Shown here: positions 24,138 through 32,334 of the stretch, piece after piece
Numbering within the stretch: position 1 is the first letter of the stretch
Layout of the letters: every line of letters begins with the position of its first letter
From: Oscillospiraceae bacterium
GTDB lineage: Bacteria > Bacillota > Clostridia > Oscillospirales > Ruminococcaceae
Direction of reading: 5' to 3'
DNA: 34,888 bases
NCBI GenBank assembly: GCA_022787085.1
Contig: JALFVE010000046.1
Coordinates: forward strand, 1-34,888
Notes under the pieces: model-generated
The model's database searches: none
Seen by the model: the letters and a program-made list of their open reading frames with translations, nothing else
Told to the model about the DNA's origin: nothing
Position numbers and translations under genes: made by a program

Positions 24138-24189
24138 ACACACCGCCTGCCGCTTATGGCTGCTTCAATTGGTACTATGTACCTCTTTT

Positions 24190-24218
24190 ATTATACAGTA
24201 TTCGGCAGATATTGTCAA
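24190..24218 (-). promoter_or_regulatory. Consensus promoter of the toxin mRNA
   Basis: On the minus strand TTGACA (24218-24213), 17 bases, TATAAT (24195-24190): full consensus, as strong as the antitoxin's. The start site is near 24183 and the leader ~88 bases. Confidence 0.85.
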
Positions 24219-24295
24219 ATTACGATTCGGTAACAATGCGTGATGGTATTTGTATAAATCTCTGGTATTATACTTATTGTATATTTTGCAATAAC

Positions 24296-24323
24296 AAAAA
24301 CCGCCCGATAATGGGCGGTTTTT
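24296..24323. terminator. Bidirectional terminator after the alpha-galactosidase gene
   Basis: AAAAACCGCCC (24296-24306) and GGGCGGTTTTT (24313-24323) form a perfect 11-bp stem with U-tracts in both directions. It ends the minus-strand mre-to-galactosidase transcript and isolates the toxin-antitoxin locus. Confidence 0.88.
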
Positions 24324-24343
24324 CTAATTGTATAATTGTTATA

Positions 24344-24366
24344 TAATATTACAAATTGTAATATTA
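24344..24366. promoter_or_regulatory. 23-bp palindrome, copy 1
   Basis: TAATATTAC-AAATT-GTAATATTA with perfect 9-bp arms. All 18 arm bases and the 5-base spacing are identical to the copy at 29803-29825. It overlaps the stop codon of the alpha-galactosidase gene. It could be a regulator site or a chance AT-rich dyad; the second copy favours the former. Confidence 0.5.
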
Positions 24367-26634
24367 CTCTGCGGTGAAGTGAACCACTTTGGACTGGAAA
24401 TCTCCCGAGAGATTTACGTTTATGCCGCAGTTCATAAGGGCTGCGCCTGTATGCACTTCTCCTGTTTCGTGATTCTTATAACGCTTTTCGGGGTCCAGTC
24501 CCTTGAGCTTTATTCTTCTGCTGCGGTAGTTGGGTCTGCCCAGCACCTGAACGAAAGTGAATACGGCTTCGCTCTTATCCTTTGCAACGAACATCCATGC
24601 GTCCCACATATTGTCATCAAACACATTGCCTATGCGGTACTGATCGCCTGTTCTTACAAGGGGATTGTATTTCTTGAACATTTCTATCTGTCCCGGGATC
24701 TCGTTTCTGTCTGCTTCGGGTATCCTTGTTACGTCAAGCTCATAGCCGAAGGTTCCCACCATTGCCACATTTCCTCTTGTGGAGAAGGGTGTGCTTCTGC
24801 CTACGGTATGGTTGGGACAGTCGGATACATGGGCGCCCATTGCGGAGGCGGGATAGCAGATGGATGTGCCGTGCTGTATCTTCAGTCTCTCAATGGCATC
24901 GGTATCGTCCGATGTCCATATCTGAGGTGAATAGAAGAGCATACCTGCATCAAAGCGTGCGCCGCCGCCCGAGCAGTTCTCAAGGAGGATATGGGGATAA
25001 TCGGTGGTGAGCCTGTTCATCACGTCATAAACGCCCAGCACATATCTGTGCCACAGCTCTCTCTGGCGCTCTGCGGGAAGTGCGTTCGAGCCTACCTCGG
25101 TGAGCTGTCTGTTCATATCCCATTTGATATATTCGATATTTGCGCTGTCGAGAATCTTCTTCATTTGTCCGTAAATGCAGTCTCTGACTTCCTTGCGGCT
25201 GTAATCAAGGACATACTGCTGACGGCTCTGGGTCATGGGCAGTCCTGCAATCTGTATCGCCCAGTCGGGGTGCGCCTTATAAAGCTCGCTGTCGGGGGAT
25301 ATCATCTCAGGCTCGAACCAGATGCCGAATTTCATTCCAAGCTTATTTACCTCGTCAACGAGATATTCGAGTCCGCCGTTTATCTTCTTTTCATAGACAA
25401 ACCAGTCACCGAGGGAGCTGTTATCGCTGTCACGATGTCCGAACCAGCCGTCGTCCATTACAAGCATTTCTATGCCGAGCTGTGATGCCTGCTTTGCGAT
25501 ATCTATAAGCTTTTCAGTATTGAAATTGAAATAGGTGGCTTCCCAGTTGTTTATAAGTATGGGACGGCGCTTATCCTTATATTCTCCTCTGATAAGGTGC
25601 TGTCTGTAAAGGTCGTGGAAGGTGCGGGACATTTCTCCGATTCCCTGTGAGGAATATACCATTACAAGCTCGGGTGCGGTGAATTCACATGACGGCTCAA
25701 GTCTCCATGAGAAATCATGGGGATTTATTCCCATGACGAAACGGGTCTTTTTATGCTGTGTGACCTCCGCTTCCGCAAGGAAATTGCCGCTGTAGACAAG
25801 GTTGAAGCCGTATGCCTCGCCCATATCCTCATCTGCTGTATGGGATACAAGGGCGGCAAAGGGATTGTTCTGATGTGAGGATTCGCCCTTTACGGAATCT
25901 ATGCTCTGCTTGCCGTGGTGGAGGCGGCAGCGCTCCATTACACGCTCTCTTGCCCATGAGCCGTTAAGGGTGATGAAATCATATTTATTCGAGTCGAAAT
26001 CCACGCAGGCGGAAAGGACACGTCTTACATCAAAGGCTTCCGCTCCCTTATTTACAAGCTTCACGCTTCTTGTGATAACGTCAAGGTCGGCAAATACGGT
26101 ATAATAAAGGATAACATTCAGTCCTGTGCGCTTGTCCTCCAGAGTGATGGCGAGTGTTTCCGCTTCATTTTCCTCCGCAAAGGTGGCGGGGAGACGTACG
26201 GTCATATCCTTGAGGCTCTGCTCGAGGATAGGCTTGCCCTTTGTTATCTCATAGGACACATACCTGAGATCAAGGGCGGACATTCCTTTATTATCCATGA
26301 GCATTATTGCAGGCTCTCTGTAATCGCCCGTGCCGTGGACGGGATATTCAAAGGGGGTGGTATCCATAAAGGTTCCCATATCCCGCTCGTTTACCTTGGG
26401 GGTGAAGGGGTTTTCGTCAAGGCGGAGGAGATAGGAGAGATCTTCATCGTCTGCTCTCTTTCCGAAATACACATGAGCAAGATGTCCGCTTTCAAGGGCG
26501 GCGAGGGCATATGTAACTCCTTTTCCCGTCAGGGTGAAGAGAGTCATTTCCTCGGTGAAGGTCTCGTTTCCGTTTATCTGCCATTTGTAGTAGGTGATCT
26601 CCTTTTTGATTTTTTTTGCGGTGATGAGGTTCAT
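24364..26634 (-). CDS. Alpha-galactosidase, glycoside hydrolase family 36
   Basis: The 756-residue intracellular enzyme (no signal peptide) releases alpha-1,6-linked galactose from raffinose-family sugars or galactomannan fragments. It has an N-terminal beta-sandwich (about 1-330), a catalytic TIM barrel (about 340-650) and a C-terminal beta domain. Catalytic features: WEATYFNFN (364-372), MDDGWFG (393-399), nucleophile Asp506 in YIKWDMNR, LENCSGGGARFD (551-562), and acid/base Asp576 in WTSDDTDA. Length is normal. AAAGGAAG precedes the ATG. It follows the Dabb gene by 23 bases on the same strand as mreBCD, with no sugar transporter or regulator nearby, an unusual setting for this enzyme. Confidence 0.96.
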   Translation of the reverse strand: MNLITAKKIKKEITYYKWQINGNETFTEEMTLFTLTGKGVTYALAALESGHLAHVYFGKRADDEDLSYLLRLDENPFTPKVNERDMGTFMDTTPFEYPVHGTGDYREPAIMLMDNKGMSALDLRYVSYEITKGKPILEQSLKDMTVRLPATFAEENEAETLAITLEDKRTGLNVILYYTVFADLDVITRSVKLVNKGAEAFDVRRVLSACVDFDSNKYDFITLNGSWARERVMERCRLHHGKQSIDSVKGESSHQNNPFAALVSHTADEDMGEAYGFNLVYSGNFLAEAEVTQHKKTRFVMGINPHDFSWRLEPSCEFTAPELVMVYSSQGIGEMSRTFHDLYRQHLIRGEYKDKRRPILINNWEATYFNFNTEKLIDIAKQASQLGIEMLVMDDGWFGHRDSDNSSLGDWFVYEKKINGGLEYLVDEVNKLGMKFGIWFEPEMISPDSELYKAHPDWAIQIAGLPMTQSRQQYVLDYSRKEVRDCIYGQMKKILDSANIEYIKWDMNRQLTEVGSNALPAERQRELWHRYVLGVYDVMNRLTTDYPHILLENCSGGGARFDAGMLFYSPQIWTSDDTDAIERLKIQHGTSICYPASAMGAHVSDCPNHTVGRSTPFSTRGNVAMVGTFGYELDVTRIPEADRNEIPGQIEMFKKYNPLVRTGDQYRIGNVFDDNMWDAWMFVAKDKSEAVFTFVQVLGRPNYRSRRIKLKGLDPEKRYKNHETGEVHTGAALMNCGINVNLSGDFQSKVVHFTAE

Positions 26635-26657
26635 GGGCTTTTACTTCCTTTCATTTA

Positions 26658-26966
26658 TCAGTATTCGTAATCTATGCAGGCTCTGCCGCCTTCTTCTCTT
26701 ATCCCTGCGATAAAGGCGCCGAATTTTTTATGCTCGGGGTGATTCTGATATTCGTCAAGCGCTTTTATATCCTCAAAGTCGCAGATAAGCGCAATGTGGT
26801 AATTGCTCTCGGGTGCGGCTTCCGAGTTAATTACCGTTTCCATCTTCCTGATCGACGGCACGAGAGACGGCAGCTTATCCGCAAGCACTTTTGCGGCTTG
26901 GGCGTTTTCTAAAGCTGTTTTTCCCTCGGCTTCCTTCAGTCTGAACATTACGATATGCTTTATCAT
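26658..26966 (-). CDS. Dabb (stress-responsive A/B barrel) family protein
   Basis: This 102-residue cytosolic protein begins MIKHIVMFRLKEAE, the Dabb-domain opening strand. NYHIALICDFEDIKALDEYQ and HPEHKKFGAFI follow, the usual second strand and loop. Such proteins form dimeric ferredoxin-like barrels; their roles are mostly unknown. The frame opens at TTG 27002, but GGAAAGGA lies between it and ATG 26966, which is the better start. It sits between a 28-codon ORF behind mreD and the alpha-galactosidase gene. Confidence 0.88.
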   Translation of the reverse strand: MIKHIVMFRLKEAEGKTALENAQAAKVLADKLPSLVPSIRKMETVINSEAAPESNYHIALICDFEDIKALDEYQNHPEHKKFGAFIAGIREEGGRACIDYEY

Positions 26967-26998
26967 TTTTTTCGTTCCTTTCCGAAAAGATTTTTTAT

Positions 26999-27085
26999 TC
27001 AAGGGGAATATACCCCGTTTTTTCGATTATTTCCTGTCCCTGTCTGCCCCGCATAAATTCGGCGAGGAGGGGGACGTTTTTTCAT
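26999..27085 (-). CDS. 28-codon ORF directly behind mreD
   Basis: ATG 27085 has AAGGAGG with 8 bases of spacing, among the best ribosome sites in the window, and lies 18 bases after the mreD stop. The peptide is basic and polar (MKKRPPPRRIYAG, later NNRKNGVYSP) with no hydrophobic segment. In many Firmicutes the gene after mreD encodes a class B penicillin-binding protein with a basic cytosolic N-terminus, so this could be a remnant of such a gene or a real small protein. On the DNA, two GC-rich hairpins facing the plus strand fall within it. Confidence 0.5.
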   Translation of the reverse strand: MKKRPPPRRIYAGQTGTGNNRKNGVYSP

Positions 27086-27103
27086 TTTGTGAGCCTCCTT
27101 ATG

Positions 27104-27670
27104 TCATTCTCTTACGATATCTTCGGATTTTTCTTCGATATAATGCTCCGTTACGGTGCCGAAGCCCTTTGAGATCACTCCTGTGAGCAGGTAAAGCACT
27201 ACTCCGAAGATGTTCGTCCATATCATTTCGGGGATGAATATCTGTCTGAACACCATTCCCGAAAGGTCATACTCCCACAGAAAATAGAAAAAGAGATAAT
27301 GCAGCATGGATTGTATGAATATCACTGCAAAGTCAAGCCAAAGGAAATTTAAGATATGCCTTCTTAATATATAATGAAACAGCAGGGATATCATCAGGCT
27401 CGTCCACATGAGGATTATGGCGTTGAACCCTGTGAGCGTTCCCGACGCCGAATCGAGAAGCAGTCCGCAGACGCAGCCGTATAATACCGAATCAAAGGGG
27501 GCTTCCCTCCCCGCATAGCAGACTGCACAGGGAATAAGCAGCACGGGCAGTGCTCCTGCCGAATTTACCGAGGAGATGAACACATAGGAAAACGCCATCA
27601 GCAGTACCAGAAGCGCCTGCCTTATCACATAATTGCGCCGCTCCTTTTTCTTTTTCAGCTCTATGTTCAT
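27104..27670 (-). CDS. mreD: Rod shape-determining protein MreD
   Basis: The 188-residue membrane protein has about five or six hydrophobic helices (e.g. ALLVLLMAFSYVFISSV, YGCVCGLLLDSASG) and a positively charged N-terminus (ELKKKKERR). It is part of the MreBCD elongasome that guides lateral wall synthesis. The sequence is poorly conserved in the family; identification rests on topology, the G-L-L-D-S motif and position. Its ATG overlaps the mreC stop by four bases (ATGA), so translation is coupled. Confidence 0.88.
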   Translation of the reverse strand: MNIELKKKKERRNYVIRQALLVLLMAFSYVFISSVNSAGALPVLLIPCAVCYAGREAPFDSVLYGCVCGLLLDSASGTLTGFNAIILMWTSLMISLLFHYILRRHILNFLWLDFAVIFIQSMLHYLFFYFLWEYDLSGMVFRQIFIPEMIWTNIFGVVLYLLTGVISKGFGTVTEHYIEEKSEDIVRE

Positions 27671-28551
27671 TTTTCAGGTTCCTCCGCCTGCTGTCCTGTT
27701 TTTATGGCGGTCACTTCGTCAAGGGAATAATCGGTTATCACAAAGACGCTTGTGAGGGTTCCCGGGTCTACGGCGGGGATTATTACGGCGTATTTTGACA
27801 GTCCGTTCAGCTCCATCTGCACCGATTCTACTGTGCCGATAAGCTGACCTGCGGGATAGTTGGCGCTTCCCGAGGTGACTATCACGTCCCCTGCATTGAT
27901 ATCGCTTTCCTTTGCTATATAGCTCATTCGTATCCTGCCCTTTGCCGCAAGGTCATAGCCGCCCTCGGCTATTCCTGCCGCTTTTGTGCGGACGGTGTAC
28001 ACGCCTACTGCCGTTTTCGGGGAATATAATGTTCTTACCTTGGCGGTGGACGGCGATATCTCATAGCACACGCCTACTATTCCTGTTTCCGTTACCACGG
28101 GGTCCCCCGGCTCTATGCCGTCCTTTTCTCCCTTATCTATGGTAAAGGAGCCGTAAGGGTCGTTGGTGGTTCGGGCGATGACGCTGCAGGGCGGGGAGAA
28201 CTGATAATCGTTATACTCCTCCTTCAGCCCCAGCATTACTCTCAGCTCCCTGTTTTCCTCAAGCACCTTGTCATAATCTATTATTTCATTATAAAGCTCA
28301 CCCAGCTGGGCTTTCAGCTGCTTATTCTCATTATAGTATTTCTCGGCGTTTATCACCATATCCAGCGATGTGGATACCTTTTCGGATATCCTTGAGGACA
28401 GATCCTTCACAGGCTCGAATATTACCTCGAAAAGATAGCCGCTTCCCGAGGAATAGCCCCCTGTTGTCACCGAATATATCATCGCTCCGATCAGCACTGC
28501 TGTCAGGGCTATGATTATTTTGAATTTTACGGAGTGGAAAAACTCCCTCAT
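27667..28551 (-). CDS. mreC: Rod shape-determining protein MreC
   Basis: The 294-residue bitopic protein has a short cytoplasmic N-terminus, one TM segment (about 10-28), a coiled coil (about 65-105, YYNENKQLKAQLGELYNEII) and a periplasm-facing beta domain with family stretches VIARTTNDPYGSFTIDKGE, DGIEPGDPVVTETGIVG and GDVIVTSGSANYPAGQLIG. MreC links MreB filaments to penicillin-binding proteins. It lies 37 bases after mreB and overlaps mreD. Confidence 0.95.
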   Translation of the reverse strand: MREFFHSVKFKIIIALTAVLIGAMIYSVTTGGYSSGSGYLFEVIFEPVKDLSSRISEKVSTSLDMVINAEKYYNENKQLKAQLGELYNEIIDYDKVLEENRELRVMLGLKEEYNDYQFSPPCSVIARTTNDPYGSFTIDKGEKDGIEPGDPVVTETGIVGVCYEISPSTAKVRTLYSPKTAVGVYTVRTKAAGIAEGGYDLAAKGRIRMSYIAKESDINAGDVIVTSGSANYPAGQLIGTVESVQMELNGLSKYAVIIPAVDPGTLTSVFVITDYSLDEVTAIKTGQQAEEPEK

Positions 28552-28588
28552 TTACCTACACCCTGACTTCCTTCGTTAGTTTCGGTCA

Positions 28589-29620
28589 TCAATAATATTT
28601 TGCGTCGTCGTTTAATACCTCGTGGAGCTTCTCAATATCCTCAAGCACCTTGCCTGCTCCTGCTGCCACGCAGTCAAGCGGAGATTCCGCTATATTTACG
28701 GGCATTCCCGTTTCACTGTTTATCAGTCTGTCAAGCCCCTTTATCAGCGCTCCGCCGCCTGCAAGGGTTATTCCCTGATCTATAATATCCGCTGCAAGCT
28801 CGGGGGGAGTTTTTTCAAGGGTGGTCTTTATGGCTTCTACCACATGGGTGAGTGGCTCTGCCAAAGCTTCTCTTATTTCTACGCTGGTGACGGTTATATT
28901 TTCGGGGAGGCCGTTTAAGAGATTTCTTCCCTTGATCTCCATTTCCTCCTCCTTTTCCATTTTATCGGGAGGGAATGCGGAGCCGATGGCTATTTTGACA
29001 TTCTCCGCTGTGCGCTCGCCTATGAGAAGGTTGTACTTCTTCTTGATATAGTTGATTATGGCGCTGTCAAAGGCATCTCCCGCGATGCGCACGCTGCGGG
29101 AGGTGACTATTCCGCCCAGAGAGATCACCGCTACCTCGCTGGTTCCGCCGCCGATATCAACTATCATTGAGCCTGCAGGCTCGGACACGGGCAGTCCTGC
29201 GCCGATGGCTGCTGCCATGGGCTCCTCGATTATATTTACTCGTCTTGCGCCTGCATTTTCTGCGGCTTCCTTTACCGCTCTGCGCTCCACTGCCGTTACT
29301 CCCGAGGGGATACAGATTATTACATTGGCTCTGGTGAAGAAAAAGCTTCCCTTCAATGCCTTTTTGATAAATTCGTCAAGCATGGCGGAAGTTATTTCAA
29401 AATCTGCGATAACTCCGTCTTTAAGCGGTCTAACCGCTGTGATGGAGCCCGGAGTTCTGCCGATTACTTCCTTTGCCTCCTGTCCCACATATTTCGGCTC
29501 CTCGGTGCGGGAATCTACTGCCACTACCGACGGCTCTCTGATTATTATTCCCTTGCCCTTCATATATACAAGGGTGTTTGCGGTGCCAAGGTCGATTCCT
29601 ATTTCCTTTGTAAACAGCAT
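28589..29620 (-). CDS. mreB: Rod shape-determining protein MreB (bacterial actin)
   Basis: The 343-residue actin-fold ATPase forms membrane filaments that direct elongation. ATP-binding signatures: phosphate 1 [10 protein letters not shown] (10-19), phosphate 2 [14 protein letters not shown] (about 154-167), and GGGALIKGL for the adenosine motif. The hydrophobic start MLF may help membrane attachment. AGAGGAG nine bases upstream sets the ATG. Adjacency to mreC/mreD supports mreB rather than the paralogues mbl or mreBH. Confidence 0.97.
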   Translation of the reverse strand: MLFTKEIGIDLGTANTLVYMKGKGIIIREPSVVAVDSRTEEPKYVGQEAKEVIGRTPGSITAVRPLKDGVIADFEITSAMLDEFIKKALKGSFFFTRANVIICIPSGVTAVERRAVKEAAENAGARRVNIIEEPMAAAIGAGLPVSEPAGSMIVDIGGGTSEVAVISLGGIVTSRSVRIAGDAFDSAIINYIKKKYNLLIGERTAENVKIAIGSAFPPDKMEKEEEMEIKGRNLLNGLPENITVTSVEIREALAEPLTHVVEAIKTTLEKTPPELAADIIDQGITLAGGGALIKGLDRLINSETGMPVNIAESPLDCVAAGAGKVLEDIEKLHEVLNDDAKYY

Positions 29621-29704
29621 TTTTTTATTCTCCTCTTACATGATTTATTTTTGCTTCCCTGCCATATTTTTTTCTCGGGGGATATTTTTCGCATTATATA
29701 TTTT

Positions 29705-29733
29705 ATTATAGCATATAAATTTTTTTACTACAA
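29705..29733 (-). promoter_or_regulatory. SigA-type promoter of the mreBCD operon
   Basis: On the minus strand TTGTAG (29733-29728), 17 bases, TATAAT (29710-29705). The leader is about 80 bases. A 13-bp palindrome TTACAG-A-CTGTAA lies upstream at 29768-29780. Confidence 0.8.
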
Positions 29734-29795
29734 CAGTTTTTTGGAAATTTAACCGTTTTGTTATTTGTTACAGACTGTAAAATTATTTTTTCTAT

Positions 29796-29824
29796 TGCAA
29801 AATAATATTACTTGTGGTAATATT
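29796..29824 (+). promoter_or_regulatory. Promoter and 23-bp palindrome (copy 2) ahead of the CDF gene
   Basis: TTGCAA (29796-29801), about 17 bases, then TAATAT as a weak -10 (29818-29823). The palindrome TAATATTAC-TTGTG-GTAATATTA (29803-29825) covers the whole spacer and the -10. That is a position from which a repressor would block transcription. The arms are identical to those at 24344-24366. Confidence 0.55.
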
Positions 29825-29861
29825 AGGTAAAGTGATTTTGTTCCTTAGAAGGGTGGTTATT

Positions 29862-31034
29862 ATGACCGATTTCTTAGTCAGACTTTTTATAAAGGACAGC
29901 GAAAATGTTTCCGATATGAAGGTGCGGGAGAGATACGGCGTTCTCAGCAGCGGTGTGGGCATTGCCTGCAATATCCTGCTTTTTACGGTCAAGTACCTGA
30001 TAGGCGCTTTGTCAGGCTCTATCTCCGTTATTTCCGACGCTTTCAACAACCTTTCAGACAGCGCAGGCTGCATTGTTACTCTCATCGGCTACAAGATGGC
30101 GGCTAAGCCTGCTGACAAGGATCATCCATTCGGGCACGGTCGGGTGGAATATCTTACGTCCCTTATCATTGCGGCGGTCATTTTTCTGATGGGCTTTGAG
30201 CTTCTTAAATCCTCGGGGGAGCGGCTTGCGAGCCCTGCAGAGGTCACTTTCGGCGCTGCTTCGGTGGTTTCCCTCATTGCTTCTATTCTATTAAAGCTGT
30301 GGATGTCCGCTTTTAACAATAAGCTCGGCAGGAGGATAAATTCTTCTGTCATGCTTGCCACGGCTCAGGACAGCAGAAATGATGTTATTGCCACGGCGGC
30401 GGCTCTTATCGGTCTTACGGCATCGCTTTTTACAAGTTTCCCCATTGACGGCATTATGGGTATCGTTGTTTCCATATTCATTATAAGGGGCGGCTTCGGG
30501 ATTATCAGGGACACGGTGGACGAGCTTCTGGGCAAGCCTGCGGACAGGGAGCTGGTGGAGAAAATTCGTGACATTGTTATGGCTGATGAGCGTATTCTCG
30601 GTATTCACGATCTTGTGGTACATAACTACGGTCCGGGAAAAATGATAGCAAGCTGCCATGCGGAGGCAAGCAGCGAGGAGCGCTTCGAGGACATTCACGA
30701 GCTGGTTGACGAGATTGAGCGTGACATCGCTGAAAAGCTCGGCATTATGATGACCATTCACATGGACCCTGTGGATGTGAGCAACAAAGAAGCCATGAGC
30801 ATCAGAGACGCTTTGAAGGATTTTGCCAAGGGGCTTGGAGACGGGCTTAATATTCACGATTTCAGAATGATCGCGGGGAGCGGAAGTCCTACCTTTATTT
30901 TTGATGTGGTGGTGCCTTATGATTTTTCGCTCAGTGAGGATGAGATCAGAAATGCCTTCGGAGGCTTTGCGGCGGATAATTTCGGCGAGGGCGCAAGGGT
31001 AGTCATTACCTTTGACAGGGATTTTGCGAAGTGA
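29862..31034 (+). CDS. Cation diffusion facilitator (CDF) metal exporter
   Basis: The 390-residue protein has six membrane helices in the first ~210 residues and a C-terminal cytoplasmic metal-sensing domain. Metal-site motifs: NNLSD in the second helix (N-x3-D) and DSRND in the fifth (D-x3-D), plus HPFGHGRVEY in the loop. The absence of the zinc-type His (HxxxD) and presence of Asn/Asp residues suggest a Mn2+ or Fe2+ exporter of the MneP/MntE kind. The frame opens at 29814 inside the operator; AAGGGTGG before ATG 29862 gives the start. A tail of ~90 residues past the usual dimer domain is present. Confidence 0.92.
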   Translation: MTDFLVRLFIKDSENVSDMKVRERYGVLSSGVGIACNILLFTVKYLIGALSGSISVISDAFNNLSDSAGCIVTLIGYKMAAKPADKDHPFGHGRVEYLTSLIIAAVIFLMGFELLKSSGERLASPAEVTFGAASVVSLIASILLKLWMSAFNNKLGRRINSSVMLATAQDSRNDVIATAAALIGLTASLFTSFPIDGIMGIVVSIFIIRGGFGIIRDTVDELLGKPADRELVEKIRDIVMADERILGIHDLVVHNYGPGKMIASCHAEASSEERFEDIHELVDEIERDIAEKLGIMMTIHMDPVDVSNKEAMSIRDALKDFAKGLGDGLNIHDFRMIAGSGSPTFIFDVVVPYDFSLSEDEIRNAFGGFAADNFGEGARVVITFDRDFAK

Positions 31035-31055
31035 TTTCGAAATGGGGGATCATTT

Positions 31056-32261
31056 ATGAAAAAGAGATTTTTTGCGGCGGCTTTATCTGTGATATTTTTA
31101 TGCTCCTGCTCGGCGGTTTCGGAGGAAATTGCTGTGCCTGCGGGAGGGGATGCAATTTCCGGGACGGAAACAATGACCGCTGCGACGGAGGAAACTGCGG
31201 TGACAACCATGGCTCCTGCTGTGACAGAGCCGCCTGTTATTTCAAAGACGGTTACATTTACCGCTCTGGGGGATAATCTTATCCATTCCTCCATTTACAA
31301 TCAGGCGGCGAGACGTGCGGGGGGAAATGGCTATGATTTTGAATATGCTTATGCGGGGGTGGCTGACCTCCTTGACAAGTCGGATATTACTGTTCTGAAT
31401 CAGGAGACGCTTATCTGCAATGATATTTTTGAGCCGTCCACATATCCCTGCTTTAACAGTCCTGTGGCTTTGGGTGATCACATGGCGGAGCTTGGAGTGG
31501 ATGTTTTTACAATTGCCAATAATCACACTCTTGACAAGGGCGTTAAGGGGCTTTCTGCCTGCCTCGACTATTATGATGAGCGGGGAATGGTTCGTGTGGG
31601 GGCGTATCGTGATGAGGCGGACAGGGCGGACATCCGGGTCATTGAGGCGGATGGCGTCAGAGTTTCCTTTCTTTGCTACACCGAGAGCCTTAACGGGCTT
31701 AGTCTCCCTGCGGACACCAAATTGCAGATAGGTCGGTTTGACAAGGATACTATTATTAAAGAGATCGCTGCTGCAAAGGAGATCTCCGATATCTGCATTG
31801 TCTCCCTTCACTGGGGCACCGAAAACAGCAGTGCTGTGGAGGATTATCAGCGGGTCGCTGCAAAAGAATTTGCCGAGGCGGGGGCTGACGCTATTATCGG
31901 CAATCATCCTCATGTGCTGAGAGAGGTGGAGATGATAACCGCTGAGGACGGCAGGCAGGCTTTATGCGCTTATTCCCTTGGCAACTTTATTTCCGCTCAG
32001 TCGGTGGGCACCAATCTTATCGGCGGGGTGCTTAATTTCAGCGTTACGGTTGAAGAGGGAAAAGACAATGTTATAGGGGATATTGAGTTTATTCCCGTTA
32101 TTACTCATTATGACGGCAATTTCAGCAATATCCGTCTTTACAAGCTTTCCGATTATCCGCCTGAGATGGCGGACGCTCATGGGGTCAGAAATATGTCGAA
32201 ATTCAGCTATGATTATATATTTGAGTATCTGGAGAGCAAGGGGCTTTACGAGGGGAAATAA
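31056..32261 (+). CDS. CapA-family lipoprotein (poly-gamma-glutamate capsule type metallophosphatase fold)
   Basis: The 401-residue protein begins with a short lipoprotein signal: MKKRFF, a hydrophobic stretch, and lipobox LCSC with Cys18. A Thr/Ala/Glu-rich spacer reaches about residue 67, then a CapA domain (68-390). Metallophosphoesterase-like motifs are in order: FTALGDNLIH, VLNQETLI, TIANNHTLDKG, CIVSLHWGTE, IIGNHPHVL and YSLGNFISAQ. Relatives take part in poly-gamma-glutamate synthesis or have unknown roles; no capB/capC is nearby, so a capsule function is not shown. It begins 21 bases after the CDF gene with GGGGGATC upstream. Confidence 0.9.
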   Translation: MKKRFFAAALSVIFLCSCSAVSEEIAVPAGGDAISGTETMTAATEETAVTTMAPAVTEPPVISKTVTFTALGDNLIHSSIYNQAARRAGGNGYDFEYAYAGVADLLDKSDITVLNQETLICNDIFEPSTYPCFNSPVALGDHMAELGVDVFTIANNHTLDKGVKGLSACLDYYDERGMVRVGAYRDEADRADIRVIEADGVRVSFLCYTESLNGLSLPADTKLQIGRFDKDTIIKEIAAAKEISDICIVSLHWGTENSSAVEDYQRVAAKEFAEAGADAIIGNHPHVLREVEMITAEDGRQALCAYSLGNFISAQSVGTNLIGGVLNFSVTVEEGKDNVIGDIEFIPVITHYDGNFSNIRLYKLSDYPPEMADAHGVRNMSKFSYDYIFEYLESKGLYEGK

Positions 32262-32334
32262 TATTTGTATAATTTTTTATTATTATACTAAATGTATTAC
32301 GAGCTGTTACGATATTTACACAGGTAATATGCTA

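Noticed and set aside
24328-25485. Plus-strand ORFs of 200 and 164 codons
   Set aside because: They are antisense to the alpha-galactosidase gene, with no ribosome sites.
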